Assembly (NCBI GenBank): GCA_003507655.1
Contig: DNUZ01000009.1
Span: 39,832-101,538, forward strand
Direction of reading: 5' to 3'
Length of the DNA: 61,707 bases
DNA from: Lachnospiraceae bacterium
GTDB lineage: Bacteria > Bacillota > Clostridia > Lachnospirales > Lachnospiraceae
The notes under the pieces were generated by a model, which saw nothing but the letters and a program-made list of their open reading frames with translations, was not told where the DNA came from and ran no database searches. This document shows positions 25,182 to 34,421 of the stretch, in pieces (the first letter of the stretch is position 1; every line of letters starts with the position of its first letter). The position numbers and the translations under genes were made by a program.

Positions 25182-27425
25182 TTACTCCATATCCTTTAAT
25201 GCACGTCCCATCGGGATTCTTCGTATACGCTTCATCTGGATCATATGTACGACCAGATAGCATACAATGCCAATCGCAATCATCGCAGGATAGACCCAAG
25301 GAGCAACATAGTAGGTCAGCCAGCCGTTAAATTGCTGCATCATCACATAGTAAATTGCCATCATTGTAAAGTGGCAGATTGGAATGACGAGTAGCAATGA
25401 TATCACTAATACGACTCCTGTCGCACGGTTATAGAGACTGCCTGCCTCTTTGTCACTGTAGCCTAAGATCTTGATCATGGAAATGGACTGTTCATTTTTC
25501 TCCACGATCATTTTTGCTAACAGATAGATGACTAAAACATAGAGGAATACGGAAAATGCGCACATCAGCCACATCATGTCGCCCATGGAATCCTCTAACT
25601 GGTCCGCAATGACGGTCAGGTCATCCTGTGTGATAATGGATGCAACCATGCTGCTGTCAATATCCTTTATTTTTTTATCTGTAAAATATCCGTTAAAATA
25701 ATCCTCATCATAATCGAAGATACGGTTAAAATTCTCCATACTCATAAATACCGACAAGGTCGCCGGATAATCATATGTACCACTGACGGTAAAGGTGTAG
25801 GAATCATCCTCATATTTCTTTTCTAAGGTTACTTTTCCTCCCTCTTTCAGACCATATTTTTCTAAAAATCCATCGGAAAGAAGCACTTTATTTTTTCCGG
25901 AAGGGATCTTGGCATCCTTCAAATAGGTAGAATCCTCTTCCACACCATAGACCGTGATCTCTTCGCCCCGCTCTGTCTGTAAGGACATCACTGCATATTT
26001 TTCCGCACCCTTTGTCTCTGTCTGAACAGGTGCCTTTAAAATGTACTGATACTTTGCAATTTCTGAATTGATGACTTCTGTTTTAAAGTTCTGTAACAGT
26101 GGTGACATCATCATACCAAAGAACAGCAGAAAACTTGCAAAGAACACACCTAAAAACAGGGTCAGGTATGCTGAAATATTCTGGAACACGATACGCAGTC
26201 GGAAACGTGTAAAAAATTTAAACTCCGGCAGATGTATCACGCCTTTCTTTTTCTTTTTCCGCAGCTCGTGACGTAAAAACTGCAACGGTGGCAGATGCAT
26301 CATGGAAACTAAGATCAACAGCACGATCGCAAATACGATCAGGCATGGAACTACGGTCGTCAGCCAGAAGGCTTCCGTATTCCAGATCGTCTCGTAAGTC
26401 GGAAGTGAATAGCTGTGATAATAAATATCTACGACCACATCTTTCATACAGGTATATCCTAAAATGTTTCCGATAACTGCGGAGATCAGTGTAACCCAGA
26501 TCGGCAGAGTCAGATAATGCCGGATCAGTTCACCCCGTGTGTAGCCGAGTGCCCGCAGGGTTCCTATGGTAGACGCTTCTTTTTCTATCGTACTGCGTGT
26601 CGTTACGGCAAAGACAAATGCCAGAACGACCATCACGATATAGAGCAGGGTAATGATCATGACCAGATCACCGCCCATGTCCTCACCGGTAAAGGTGATC
26701 GCCTGATTATCGCTCGCCTTGACAAAATCGGTCAGTAAGCCGGTCTTCTTTAAAATGTCTTTGACATCATCTGACTTATCCGATGCTTTCTGTTCCGAAT
26801 ATCCGCGGTAATTCCAGCGGTATGCATAGCAATAATGCAGTTCATCATCGGAAAACCGCTCAAAACCCTTTTTCGTTACCATGGCAACGGTAAATTTGTT
26901 AGCATCAAACATCATATCCGTATTGTTTTTAAACAATGCACTGTAGTTAGAAAATGCTGCCACTCCGCTGACCGTAAACTTTTTCCCGTCAACATCAAAC
27001 TTGTCTCCGATGGCAATCCCATTGTTTTCCGCATAAAGCCTGTCTATGATGATCTCATCTTTATTCTTTGGAAATTTTCCATCCATGACGCAGATTTTAT
27101 TGACATCGTCATTTTGGGTATAAATACGCACGGAATGTTCGTTTTTACGCTCTACATCTTTATAAAAGATTTCACTCAGTTTCAGATGTTCTTTTTTTAA
27201 TTTACTCTTTAATTCCTTATCTGCTTTGACTGCAAGTGTAAAATGTCCATCTTCTATTTTATATTTTTCAAAACTCTCATCATATGCCTTGGTCATACTG
27301 CTGTCAGCAACCTGAAATCCCGATACAAATCCAATCGTCAGTGTCAGGAACAAAAACAGTACCAGATATTTTCCGGCATCCTGCTTCAACTCCCGCAGAT
27401 ATCTTTTATGTAATGGATTTTTCAT
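25182..27425 (-). CDS. ABC transporter permease, FtsX/MacB type
   Basis: 747 residues. One N-terminal helix (~16-38), an extracytoplasmic domain (~40-240, VDGKKFTVSGVAAF), a triple-helix FtsX domain (~250-390: MVVLAFVFAVTTRSTIEKEASTIGTL split by its helix, with the typical TLRALGYTRGEL), then a second FtsX unit (~415-735) ending RIRRIPMGRALKDME. Two FtsX domains in one chain are usual for mechanotransmission-type permeases in Firmicutes, which export lipids or peptides or remodel the envelope. The ATPase gene is 12 bases upstream. Substrate unknown. Confidence 0.88.
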   Translation of the reverse strand: MKNPLHKRYLRELKQDAGKYLVLFLFLTLTIGFVSGFQVADSSMTKAYDESFEKYKIEDGHFTLAVKADKELKSKLKKEHLKLSEIFYKDVERKNEHSVRIYTQNDDVNKICVMDGKFPKNKDEIIIDRLYAENNGIAIGDKFDVDGKKFTVSGVAAFSNYSALFKNNTDMMFDANKFTVAMVTKKGFERFSDDELHYCYAYRWNYRGYSEQKASDKSDDVKDILKKTGLLTDFVKASDNQAITFTGEDMGGDLVMIITLLYIVMVVLAFVFAVTTRSTIEKEASTIGTLRALGYTRGELIRHYLTLPIWVTLISAVIGNILGYTCMKDVVVDIYYHSYSLPTYETIWNTEAFWLTTVVPCLIVFAIVLLILVSMMHLPPLQFLRHELRKKKKKGVIHLPEFKFFTRFRLRIVFQNISAYLTLFLGVFFASFLLFFGMMMSPLLQNFKTEVINSEIAKYQYILKAPVQTETKGAEKYAVMSLQTERGEEITVYGVEEDSTYLKDAKIPSGKNKVLLSDGFLEKYGLKEGGKVTLEKKYEDDSYTFTVSGTYDYPATLSVFMSMENFNRIFDYDEDYFNGYFTDKKIKDIDSSMVASIITQDDLTVIADQLEDSMGDMMWLMCAFSVFLYVLVIYLLAKMIVEKNEQSISMIKILGYSDKEAGSLYNRATGVVLVISLLLVIPICHFTMMAIYYVMMQQFNGWLTYYVAPWVYPAMIAIGIVCYLVVHMIQMKRIRRIPMGRALKDME

Positions 27426-27437
27426 ACAGTTCCCTCC

Positions 27438-28136
27438 TTACCAGTCTAAATCTACGGCAGGAATCTTCTGCTCATTCTTATCATTGTGGCGGATCTGCCC
27501 GTCATGCAGCTTTATGACCTGATCTGCCATATGGCGGATCGCATCATTATGTGTGACTAAGATGACGGTATTTCCAAATTTCTGATTTACGGTCTCAATG
27601 AGTTTTAAAATCTCTTTCGAGGTCTTATAGTCCAAAGCTCCGGTTGGCTCATCACAGAGCAGTATGTCCGGATTTTTGATGATTGCCCTTCCGATGGCTG
27701 TTCTCTGCTGCTGTCCTCCGGAAAGCTGGTTTGGGATCTTGTCCTTATGCTCCCAGAGTCCGAGTGTTTTTAACATATCATCCAACGGCAGTGGATCATT
27801 GCTTAAGTACGCACCCGTTTCAATATTTTCTTTTACCGTCAGATTCGGAATCAGATTGTAGGACTGGAACACATATCCTAAGTGCTTTCTTCTGTACAGG
27901 GAAAGCTGCTTGTCATTCATGTTCTCTACGGTCTCGCCATCAATGATGATGCTGCCCTCATCGGCTGTTTCAATTCCTCCTATAATATTCAATAAGGTGG
28001 ATTTTCCCGAACCGGATGGTCCAAGTAAAACACAGATATCTCCTTTTTCTACTCCGCAGCTGATCCCACGGAGCACCTCTGTCCGGTTGTCACCGCTGCC
28101 AAAGGATTTATGAATATTTTTTAACTCTAAATACAT
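27438..28136 (-). CDS. ABC transporter ATP-binding protein, LolD/MacB type
   Basis: 232 residues with all ATPase motifs: Walker A GPSGSGKST (~39), Q-loop VFQSYNLIP, signature LSGGQQQRTAIGRA (~139), Walker B ILLCDEPTGALD (~158), H-loop LVTHN (~195). The EPTGALD ending is typical of the MacB/LolD/FtsE group that pairs with FtsX permeases such as the gene directly after it. GGAGAT precedes the ATG. Confidence 0.93.
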   Translation of the reverse strand: MYLELKNIHKSFGSGDNRTEVLRGISCGVEKGDICVLLGPSGSGKSTLLNIIGGIETADEGSIIIDGETVENMNDKQLSLYRRKHLGYVFQSYNLIPNLTVKENIETGAYLSNDPLPLDDMLKTLGLWEHKDKIPNQLSGGQQQRTAIGRAIIKNPDILLCDEPTGALDYKTSKEILKLIETVNQKFGNTVILVTHNDAIRHMADQVIKLHDGQIRHNDKNEQKIPAVDLDW

Positions 28137-28157
28137 AACAATCTCCTTCTTATGATA

Positions 28158-28173
28158 GTTAGTTATTTCTAAC
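28158..28173. promoter_or_regulatory. Inverted repeat GTTAG-N6-CTAAC before the MacB-like operon
   Basis: GTTAGTTATTTCTAAC lies between a TATAAT-type -10 (complement at ~28178-28184) and the ATPase start, in the leader. The same GTTAG-N6-CTAAC arms occur at 31893-31908 before the next ABC operon's exporter gene. Possibly an operator shared by the two systems; the arms are short. Confidence 0.4.
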
Positions 28174-28293
28174 CTTATTATAACGTTTCTTTTCGGAAAT
28201 TTTAGTATTTTTTTGCTATTGAGAAACTTTCTCGTTAGTGGTTCATTAATACTCCATTATAAGAAAGCTGGTTACACTTTAGTAGTTACAGAA

Positions 28294-28321
28294 CGGCACC
28301 TGTCAGATACTTCAGGTGCCG
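28294..28321 (-). terminator. Hairpin after the ABC exporter pair
   Basis: CGGCACCTG / CAGGTGCCG perfect 9-bp stem with a 10-base loop, ~45 bases beyond the stop of the exporter gene at 28363. The following minus-strand T content is modest. Confidence 0.6.
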
Positions 28322-28362
28322 GCTATATTTTCTTATGTTGAAATATATATTGCTTCAATACT

Positions 28363-30099
28363 TTATCGGCTTACTTTCCAGCCCACTGCTTCTTTTCTTG
28401 CATTTAAGAAGTCGTAGTACAGTCCCGGTTCTCCTGCAAGTTCTTCATGCGTTCCCTGCTGCACGATATGGCCATTGTCCAATACCAGTATCTGGTTGGC
28501 ATGACGCACGGTTTTTAAACGGTGTGCGATCATGATAATGGTCTTATTCTGTGTCAGTGCATCAATGGCTTCCTGCAGTTCTTTCTCATTTTCCGGGTCT
28601 ACGCTGGCGGTTGCCTCGTCTAATATGACGATCGGTGCATCTTTTAACAATGCTCTTGCAATGGAAATCCTCTGCCGTTCGCCGCCTGAAAGAGTTCCTC
28701 CTGCCTCTCCTACTACGGTATCATATCCATCCGGAAGTGCCATGATAAATTCGTGGCAGCAGGCACGTTTTGCGGCAGCTTCCACTTCCTCGCGGGTCGC
28801 ATCCGGTCTGCCGAATTTGATGTTGTTTTCAATGGTGTCCTGAAACAGATAGACATTTTGAAATACCATAGAAATATTTTTCATCAGACTGTCTAATTTA
28901 TACTCCTGTACCGGATGCCCGCCTACTAAAATCTGACCGCCCTGCACATCCCAGAAACGTGCAATCAGATGACAAAGTGTGGTTTTTCCACTGCCGGAAG
29001 GTCCAACGATAGCAGTCGTAGTCTGCGGCTTTATTTCTATATTGATATGGTCTAAAATTTTTCTTTCCTCATAGGAAAACTCCACATCCTTAAATGTCAC
29101 GGAAGCATCCTGCGGTGCAAGCTCTGCTCCTTTTTCGTCCATAATCGGAATCCCATCAATGGCGTTTGCGGTATCTATGGATGCCCCCAGCATCTGAAGC
29201 AAATCCGACATATTTCCTGCATTTTCCAATTCTCTGTAAATCATAAAGGATGCGATCAACATCAGAATACAACGGGATAATGGCATACTTCCCTGAAAAT
29301 AAAACATCACACTGCATATTCCGATAAGCAGACTAAAAATCCATACGACTCCCTGCCGGATTCCTGACCAAGGAAGTACCGTATACTCAAGTTTTAATGC
29401 TTTGTTACAGCTTTCCTCGATGGTTTTCTGAACGGTCTGACGGTTATCTTTTTCTAATCCATATGCTTTGACCACGCTCATACCCTGTACATATTCCAAT
29501 ACGGATTCAGACAACTGCTCCTGTGCTTTCTGTCTTGCAGGTCCGGTTGCTTTAGATTTTCTTGTGGAAATTTCGGTTGCTGACAAATATACTGCAATTC
29601 CTGTCAGTGACAACAGTCCCAGCCGCCAGTCCACAATAAACAGCATCAGACAAAGTGCAAACGTATTTAAAAATCCACCAAAAAGTGTGACTAAACATCT
29701 TGCTGCTGAATTTTCCACATCTCCTAAGGTTGTGGTAACAACTCCGGTAATGGCTCCCAAACTGTTTTTATTAAAATATCCCATTGGTATGTAGCGTAAA
29801 CGGTCACCGATCTCTATTCGCTTCTGTGCCACCATAAAGTATCCTACCTCTGTTTCCGCATTGGTTGAATGATACATGCATATCAGCCTTCCTATGATGG
29901 AAAGCAGCATGATTCCCAATGCTCCAAAGATAACGGCAACCGTATATTCTTTTGCGATCACTGCATCTAAAACAATCATTAAAGCCGCAAACTGCAATGC
30001 TCCAAAAATCGCACCCACAAATGCTGTAAGTACTGCTTTTTTCAGTAATTCCCGCTTCTTTCCTGCAAAATTAAATATTTTTTTAATTATTTGAAGCAT
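28363..30099 (-). CDS. ABC exporter half-transporter (permease-ATPase fusion) B
   Basis: 578 residues: six membrane helices (~20-300) and a complete ATPase domain with Walker A GPSGSGKTT (~370), signature LSGGERQRISIARA (~473), Walker B IVILDEATASVD and H-loop MIAHRL. It overlaps the upstream exporter gene by 17 bases, and the two probably form a heterodimer. Pairs of this kind behind a TetR regulator are known as multidrug exporters or, in IrtAB/YbtPQ, siderophore importers; the sequence alone does not decide. Confidence 0.9.
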   Translation of the reverse strand: MLQIIKKIFNFAGKKRELLKKAVLTAFVGAIFGALQFAALMIVLDAVIAKEYTVAVIFGALGIMLLSIIGRLICMYHSTNAETEVGYFMVAQKRIEIGDRLRYIPMGYFNKNSLGAITGVVTTTLGDVENSAARCLVTLFGGFLNTFALCLMLFIVDWRLGLLSLTGIAVYLSATEISTRKSKATGPARQKAQEQLSESVLEYVQGMSVVKAYGLEKDNRQTVQKTIEESCNKALKLEYTVLPWSGIRQGVVWIFSLLIGICSVMFYFQGSMPLSRCILMLIASFMIYRELENAGNMSDLLQMLGASIDTANAIDGIPIMDEKGAELAPQDASVTFKDVEFSYEERKILDHINIEIKPQTTTAIVGPSGSGKTTLCHLIARFWDVQGGQILVGGHPVQEYKLDSLMKNISMVFQNVYLFQDTIENNIKFGRPDATREEVEAAAKRACCHEFIMALPDGYDTVVGEAGGTLSGGERQRISIARALLKDAPIVILDEATASVDPENEKELQEAIDALTQNKTIIMIAHRLKTVRHANQILVLDNGHIVQQGTHEELAGEPGLYYDFLNARKEAVGWKVSR

Positions 30100-31864
30100 C
30101 TTTTTGTTCCTCCTCTCCCATCCGGTCTTTGGATTCCTGATGTGCTTTCCACATGTTTGCGTACAGCGGGCAGTCTGCTAATAATTCTTCCTGCTTTCCG
30201 CATCCCGCAACACATCCGTTTTCGATTACTATAATCTGATCTGCATCCACAATTGTGGAAAGCCGGTGTGCGATAACAATCAATGTCTTCCCTGCTGTTA
30301 ATGCTGACAGTGCTTTTTGTATTTGTGCTTCATTTTCCGGGTCCACACTGGCTGTTGCTTCATCCAGAATAACAATCGGTGCATTTTTTAACATGGCTCT
30401 TGCAATGGAAATTCTCTGTTTTTCTCCTCCGGAAAGATGACCTCCGCCACCTCCTGCAACGGTATCATATCCATTGTCTAATGCACGAATGAAACTGTCG
30501 CATCCTGACTGACGTGCAGCTTCTTCCACTTCTTCATCCGTTGCATTCGGATTCCCCATACGGATATTATCCCGGATAGAACGGTCAAACAGATAATTTT
30601 CCTGTGATACATAAGCAATCTGTCCGTTTAACTGCTCAAACGGTATCTTGCGGATATCCGTTCCTCCCAATGTGATACTTCCTCCGGTTACATTCCAAAA
30701 ACCTGCAATCAGTTTTGCAAGTGTTGATTTTCCTGAACCGGATGGTCCTACCAATGCATTGACTGTTCCCGGCTGAATGGAAAGATTGATGCCATGCAGC
30801 ACTTCGCCCGTCTTTTCACCATAGGAAAATTCCACCTGATGCAGTTCAATACCGTTTCCTTTTAATTCTGCGATTTCTTTTGGACGCTCTAATTCGTCTG
30901 CTTCTAAAATTGCTGCAATTTCTCCTACATTGGTTCCCACTACTGCTAAATCATCCACAAATGTCATTGCTGCCATCAACGGTCCGGTCAGTCCCAATGA
31001 CAGGATAATAATGGTAAAAAATTCCGCAGCACTTAAACTTCCTGTTCCCCAAAGTCCCGTACCTACCGGAAGTATCGTTACCAGAACTGCCGGCACAATG
31101 GACTGCATGGATGCCATATATTTCTGATTATCATGCATCCAGTCTACATAATACTGTGCATTATCATTCACTGCATCCGCATATCTGCGATAAGAACCGG
31201 CTGACTGGCTGAACGCCTTCACTACCTGAATACCTCCGACATACTCTACAATTGCGTCTGCCATTCGTTTCCCGGTCTTTACCGCTCCTTCCCAGCGTAC
31301 TGCATAGGTTTTTCCACTCTGTCCCGCGACAACCATGCCAATTACCAGAGTGACTAAAGATGCCAGGCCCATACGCCAGTCCAGTACAAAGATATAAACC
31401 GCAATGACAAGCGGCACCAATACATTTGCTGTCATCTCCGGCAAGAGATGTGCCAGGGTCGGTTCCATACCCTCTACACGGTCTACAATCGTTGTCTTGT
31501 ATTGCCCGGAAGGTGTCTCTAAAATTGTTCCCATTGGAACTCTCGATAGCTTTGCAATCAGTTGTTTCCTTAAATCCTGAAGCGTAGCATAGGTTGCCCT
31601 ATGTGAAATTCCCGTAGAAATACAGGAAAAAATCACCTTGCCTGCATAGCCTCCTAGCATTCCTCCAAAATACGGCAACAATTTTTCTATTTCCTCACAT
31701 CCTTCTAACAAAAGTTTTATGATACCCGCCGCACAAAAGTACGGTATCATACTGCACACAACTCCCAATACCGCAAAGATAACTGCGGCATAAAACGAAC
31801 CGTGATATGCTCTTGCCCATTCCCATAACATCTGATAGGGCGAACGTTTCTTTTCCTGTTCCAT
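30083..31864 (-). CDS. ABC exporter half-transporter (permease-ATPase fusion) A
   Basis: 593 residues with the same plan as its partner: six helices, then Walker A GPSGSGKST (~380), signature LSGGEKQRISIARA (~483), Walker B IVILDEATASVD, H-loop VIAHRL. The start at 31864 (MEQEKKRSPYQM) follows AGGAGG; an ATG 13 codons earlier has no ribosome site. Both half-transporters have the canonical catalytic Glu after Walker B, so neither site is degenerate. It follows the tetR gene by 82 bases. Confidence 0.9.
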   Translation of the reverse strand: MEQEKKRSPYQMLWEWARAYHGSFYAAVIFAVLGVVCSMIPYFCAAGIIKLLLEGCEEIEKLLPYFGGMLGGYAGKVIFSCISTGISHRATYATLQDLRKQLIAKLSRVPMGTILETPSGQYKTTIVDRVEGMEPTLAHLLPEMTANVLVPLVIAVYIFVLDWRMGLASLVTLVIGMVVAGQSGKTYAVRWEGAVKTGKRMADAIVEYVGGIQVVKAFSQSAGSYRRYADAVNDNAQYYVDWMHDNQKYMASMQSIVPAVLVTILPVGTGLWGTGSLSAAEFFTIIILSLGLTGPLMAAMTFVDDLAVVGTNVGEIAAILEADELERPKEIAELKGNGIELHQVEFSYGEKTGEVLHGINLSIQPGTVNALVGPSGSGKSTLAKLIAGFWNVTGGSITLGGTDIRKIPFEQLNGQIAYVSQENYLFDRSIRDNIRMGNPNATDEEVEEAARQSGCDSFIRALDNGYDTVAGGGGGHLSGGEKQRISIARAMLKNAPIVILDEATASVDPENEAQIQKALSALTAGKTLIVIAHRLSTIVDADQIIVIENGCVAGCGKQEELLADCPLYANMWKAHQESKDRMGEEEQKDASNN

Positions 31865-31892
31865 CGTTGCATTTCCTCCTGCACTAATTTTT

Positions 31893-31908
31893 GTTAGATT
31901 CAACTAAC
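31893..31908. promoter_or_regulatory. Inverted repeat GTTAG-N6-CTAAC between tetR and the exporter genes
   Basis: GTTAGATTCAACTAAC sits in the 82-base gap between tetR and the first exporter gene. It may be a weak second operator, an RNA hairpin, or chance. Compare 28158-28173. Confidence 0.4.
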
Positions 31909-31946
31909 TCATCATCGAAAAATAAGAGAAATGCCTTTTACATTTC

Positions 31947-32567
31947 TCATTGGATTCCTAAAATCTTAAACCATCCTGCCGAATAAAAGGTTCGCAGTGT
32001 ATCCACATATGCTACCGCCTTCTCCTTTGGCGTGTCATGGCGTACCGTCTCGAACAGCCCGTTAAAGAGTGCACTTGCTAAAATATGTACCATGTCATCA
32101 TCCAGTGGAAGGACATTCAAACCCTCCCGCTGCATTTTTTCCATCAACAGATGACTGGCATTGACCTCTATCTCTATCAATGCATCCAGATAATGTTCAT
32201 ATCTGGTACCTGTCGAACAGCAGGCAATCAGTTTAAATGCATCAAAATGGTCATAAACATAATCTACCATCCATACATACTCATGATCAGCCACATCCGG
32301 CAGCCCTTCTAACTGTTCTTTTAAAGACATTTCTGCAAATTTCTGCTGACTCGCTCTGTAGCGGTCAGCTAATTCTTTTGCCGGTTCTTCCACCAACGCC
32401 TCAAAAATGGCTTCTTTGTCCGTGTAGTAGCGATAAATTGCTCCGGTCGTCACCGCAAGCGATGATGCAATACTACGCATAGACGCTTTCTGGAATCCCT
32501 TTTCTAAAAATTCTTTTTTCCCTGCCGACAGAATATCTGCTGCCAGCTTTTCGTTTGTTGGTTTCAT
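31947..32567 (-). CDS. TetR-family transcriptional regulator
   Basis: 206 residues. Residues ~8-55 are the TetR helix-turn-helix (ILSAGKKEFLEKGFQKASMR, then AVTTGAIYRYYTDKEAIFEA). The C-terminal ~150 residues are all-helical and ligand-binding, with a Cys-Cys pair in KLIACCSTGTRY. It heads the tetR-exporter-exporter operon, and its promoter carries a 31-bp palindrome, so it very likely represses its own operon and is released by a toxic ligand pumped by the exporters. GAGGTG precedes the ATG. Confidence 0.92.
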   Translation of the reverse strand: MKPTNEKLAADILSAGKKEFLEKGFQKASMRSIASSLAVTTGAIYRYYTDKEAIFEALVEEPAKELADRYRASQQKFAEMSLKEQLEGLPDVADHEYVWMVDYVYDHFDAFKLIACCSTGTRYEHYLDALIEIEVNASHLLMEKMQREGLNVLPLDDDMVHILASALFNGLFETVRHDTPKEKAVAYVDTLRTFYSAGWFKILGIQ

Positions 32568-32643
32568 GGTGCACCTCGTTTTGCTCTGTAAGAAGAATTT
32601 TGTATATGCTCTTCGGACTCATCATCTTTCTTCTCTGAGAAAA

Positions 32644-32700
32644 GATAACACTGTTATTTAATAACGGTGTTATCTTATCATCTTTCTTTTATTATGTCAA
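32644..32700 (-). promoter_or_regulatory. tetR operon promoter with 31-bp palindromic operator
   Basis: TTGACA (32695-32700), 17 bases, TAAGAT (32672-32677). The palindrome GATAACACTGTTATT-T-AATAACGGTGTTATC (arms 32644-32658 and 32660-32674, 14 of 15 positions pairing) begins at the edge of the -10 box and covers the start of transcription, a standard repressor position. Confidence 0.8.
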
Positions 32701-33240
32701 GATAGGAAAAAACTACATCTGTAACCGCCTCTTTTACAAATTCCAGCACATTTCCGCAACTGAGACACACCTGACACTTTACCAAAATTGAGGCATCTTG
32801 TCTTCCCCTTATAATTTGAATCTCCCATACATAGATTATATAAGCAGTTAGCCTTATTAATTATTATCTCAGCATTTTTTCTACACCATGTAAGCTCATC
32901 TATACATAGTTGTTTATAATGTCTTTCAGCTGGAGTATCTTTTTTATTCTCCTTCAAGTCAACTTTTATAAGTTGATTGTCCTCTACCGGAATCATAAGA
33001 TTATAATTCAGCACTCCCAAAAGTTTTCCTTTTTTGTCTATTATCTTATCAAAATCAGCTCTTGGCTCATTCTCTTGTGTTTTTCAACCGGATGTGATAA
33101 TGGAATCAGATACTTATGATTATTGCAAACAACTACTGTGCCTACATATATTCGATGTTGCTTCCCAATCTGAGGTGACACCGAAGAAACCCTATCATCT
33201 ATATTATGCTTCTTGGCTTCAGCAATCTTCTCATAGATAT
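32697..33240 (-). pseudogene. Frameshifted type III toxin, ToxN/AbiQ-like
   Basis: The minus strand encodes two consecutive parts of a ToxN/AbiQ-type endoribonuclease in different frames: first DDRVSSVSPQIGKQHRIYVG with YLIPLSHPVEKHKRM (~33060-33240), then DFDKIIDKKGKLLGVLNYNL, MIPVEDNQLIKVDL and an RHYKQLCIDELTWCRKNAEI helix (32697-33045). The IPLSHP and GVLNYNLMIPV segments are family hallmarks. A frameshift near 33060-33075 breaks the gene, the N-terminus lacks a start, and the C-terminus after RCLNF looks altered. Intact members are ~150-190 residues and are inhibited by a repetitive RNA antitoxin; no tandem repeats remain upstream. Confidence 0.72.
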
Positions 33241-33300
33241 TGGTGTTGCGAGGATAAGGACCATCTCAGCCCTCTGTGGGTTATTATCCTTCCGTAAACA

Positions 33301-33441
33301 TTAATTGTACTCTGCTGCTTCATCTTCTCCTTTTGTTCGGTGCCGTCCTATATTAACGCATTTCCCTGTAATAATCTTAATCATTCCATTATCTTTTCGT
33401 ATTTTAAACTGTTCAAGGTATACATCTCTTTTAATTTCCAT
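33301..33441 (-). pseudogene. 5' stub of an AAA ATPase (DUF4143-type) gene
   Basis: 46 codons from an ATG at 33441 with an AAGGAG ribosome site. The first 27 residues, MEIKRDVYLEQFKIRKDNGM then IKIITGK, match the start of bacterial AAA ATPases with a DUF4143 tail, which normally continue into the Walker A loop (TGIRRCGKS-like). Here the sequence diverges at that point (CVNIGRHRTKGED) and stops after 46 codons. This is a deletion product, with the remainder replaced by DNA leading into the ToxN-like remains. Confidence 0.65.
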
Positions 33442-33476
33442 AGTGTTGCTCCTTGTTTTTGTGCATTGCACGAATT

Positions 33477-34130
33477 TTAGTAATATCTTTTTTTAGTTCC
33501 CAAAAAAGCAATGTCTGTTATTCCGTCATACGAATGAAAATTATCTTGTGTAACTATCACTTCATCTAAACATGTTCGTAGACACTTTTCCATACACCCT
33601 TCTGATACAATCACCTTATACAACTTACCAATGATTAGATTATGATACCAATAACACCACTCATCTTCACTATTTATTATCTCAATGGCAGGCTCTTCTT
33701 GCAAAACTACATTCGCATTAACTTCCCTTAGTCTTCGCCGTTCCATATTTCGATTATAATTTCCAACCCACATTACATTTCCTGCAATACAATCTTGAAA
33801 CAATCCCACCTTCCTGACATATAAAAGATAATACTTACTATTATGGTAGACAATATGCTCCGGTACTTTTTTATTCTCCACTAAACATCGCCGAACACAT
33901 TCCAGTGATTTTTTATCCACGATAAAAAATTGTTCTTCATACACCAAGTCATATAAACTGCATAATTGATGTGCAGTACGCTCTGTTGTAACCGCATTTT
34001 CTTTTTCCATCCGTTCTAGGCTTCTTATAGTATAGCCAATCTTATCAGCCACATATTCTTTGGATATTCCATTAATACGTCTCAATAGTTTTAAATCTGT
34101 CTTTGCCTGATATCTGATTTTACGTTTCAT
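33477..34130 (-). CDS. XRE-type helix-turn-helix regulator with unknown C-terminal domain
   Basis: 217 residues. Residues ~8-60 resemble a helix-turn-helix (DLKLLRRINGISKEYVADKI, then GYTIRSLERMEKEN). The rest contains two similar-looking basic, Tyr-rich segments (~85-130 and ~150-205) without a family I recognise. It lies 35 bases upstream of the ATPase stub and is the only apparently whole gene in this patch of remains, so it may once have controlled the neighbouring system. Confidence 0.6.
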   Translation of the reverse strand: MKRKIRYQAKTDLKLLRRINGISKEYVADKIGYTIRSLERMEKENAVTTERTAHQLCSLYDLVYEEQFFIVDKKSLECVRRCLVENKKVPEHIVYHNSKYYLLYVRKVGLFQDCIAGNVMWVGNYNRNMERRRLREVNANVVLQEEPAIEIINSEDEWCYWYHNLIIGKLYKVIVSEGCMEKCLRTCLDEVIVTQDNFHSYDGITDIAFLGTKKRYY

Positions 34131-34421
34131 AGTATATCGTTACCTTTCGATTATATTACACTTAGCACTAACTGTTAATCTTATTTTAACAAAATCTAAT
34201 ATGCTCATCAACGACATGATTTACTTTGTCAAAATCCATTGTAAAGCCGTATATTTACTGGATTTCCCCAAAATCAAAAGGTGCTATTTTTTACCCCGGC
34301 AAGCAAATTTTTCTCTACCCTCTTTGTATTCGTTACTTTTGCTCTGGTTATATTTTCGATTTTTAATTTTTCCAGTGGATTGGCAAACTGAACATTCTTT
34401 CATCCTGCTACCTCTTTACCA
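34131..34421. other. Gene-free gap between XRE regulator and ParE-like toxin
   Basis: About 290 AT-rich bases. A plus-strand open frame here (34201-34467) has no ribosome site and runs into the toxin gene antisense, so it is not called. The XRE promoter should lie in 34135-34190. TTACCCCGGCAAGC at ~34296-34309 recurs at the 3' end of the subtilase gene (35071-35084), perhaps a trace of a lost copy. Confidence 0.5.
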
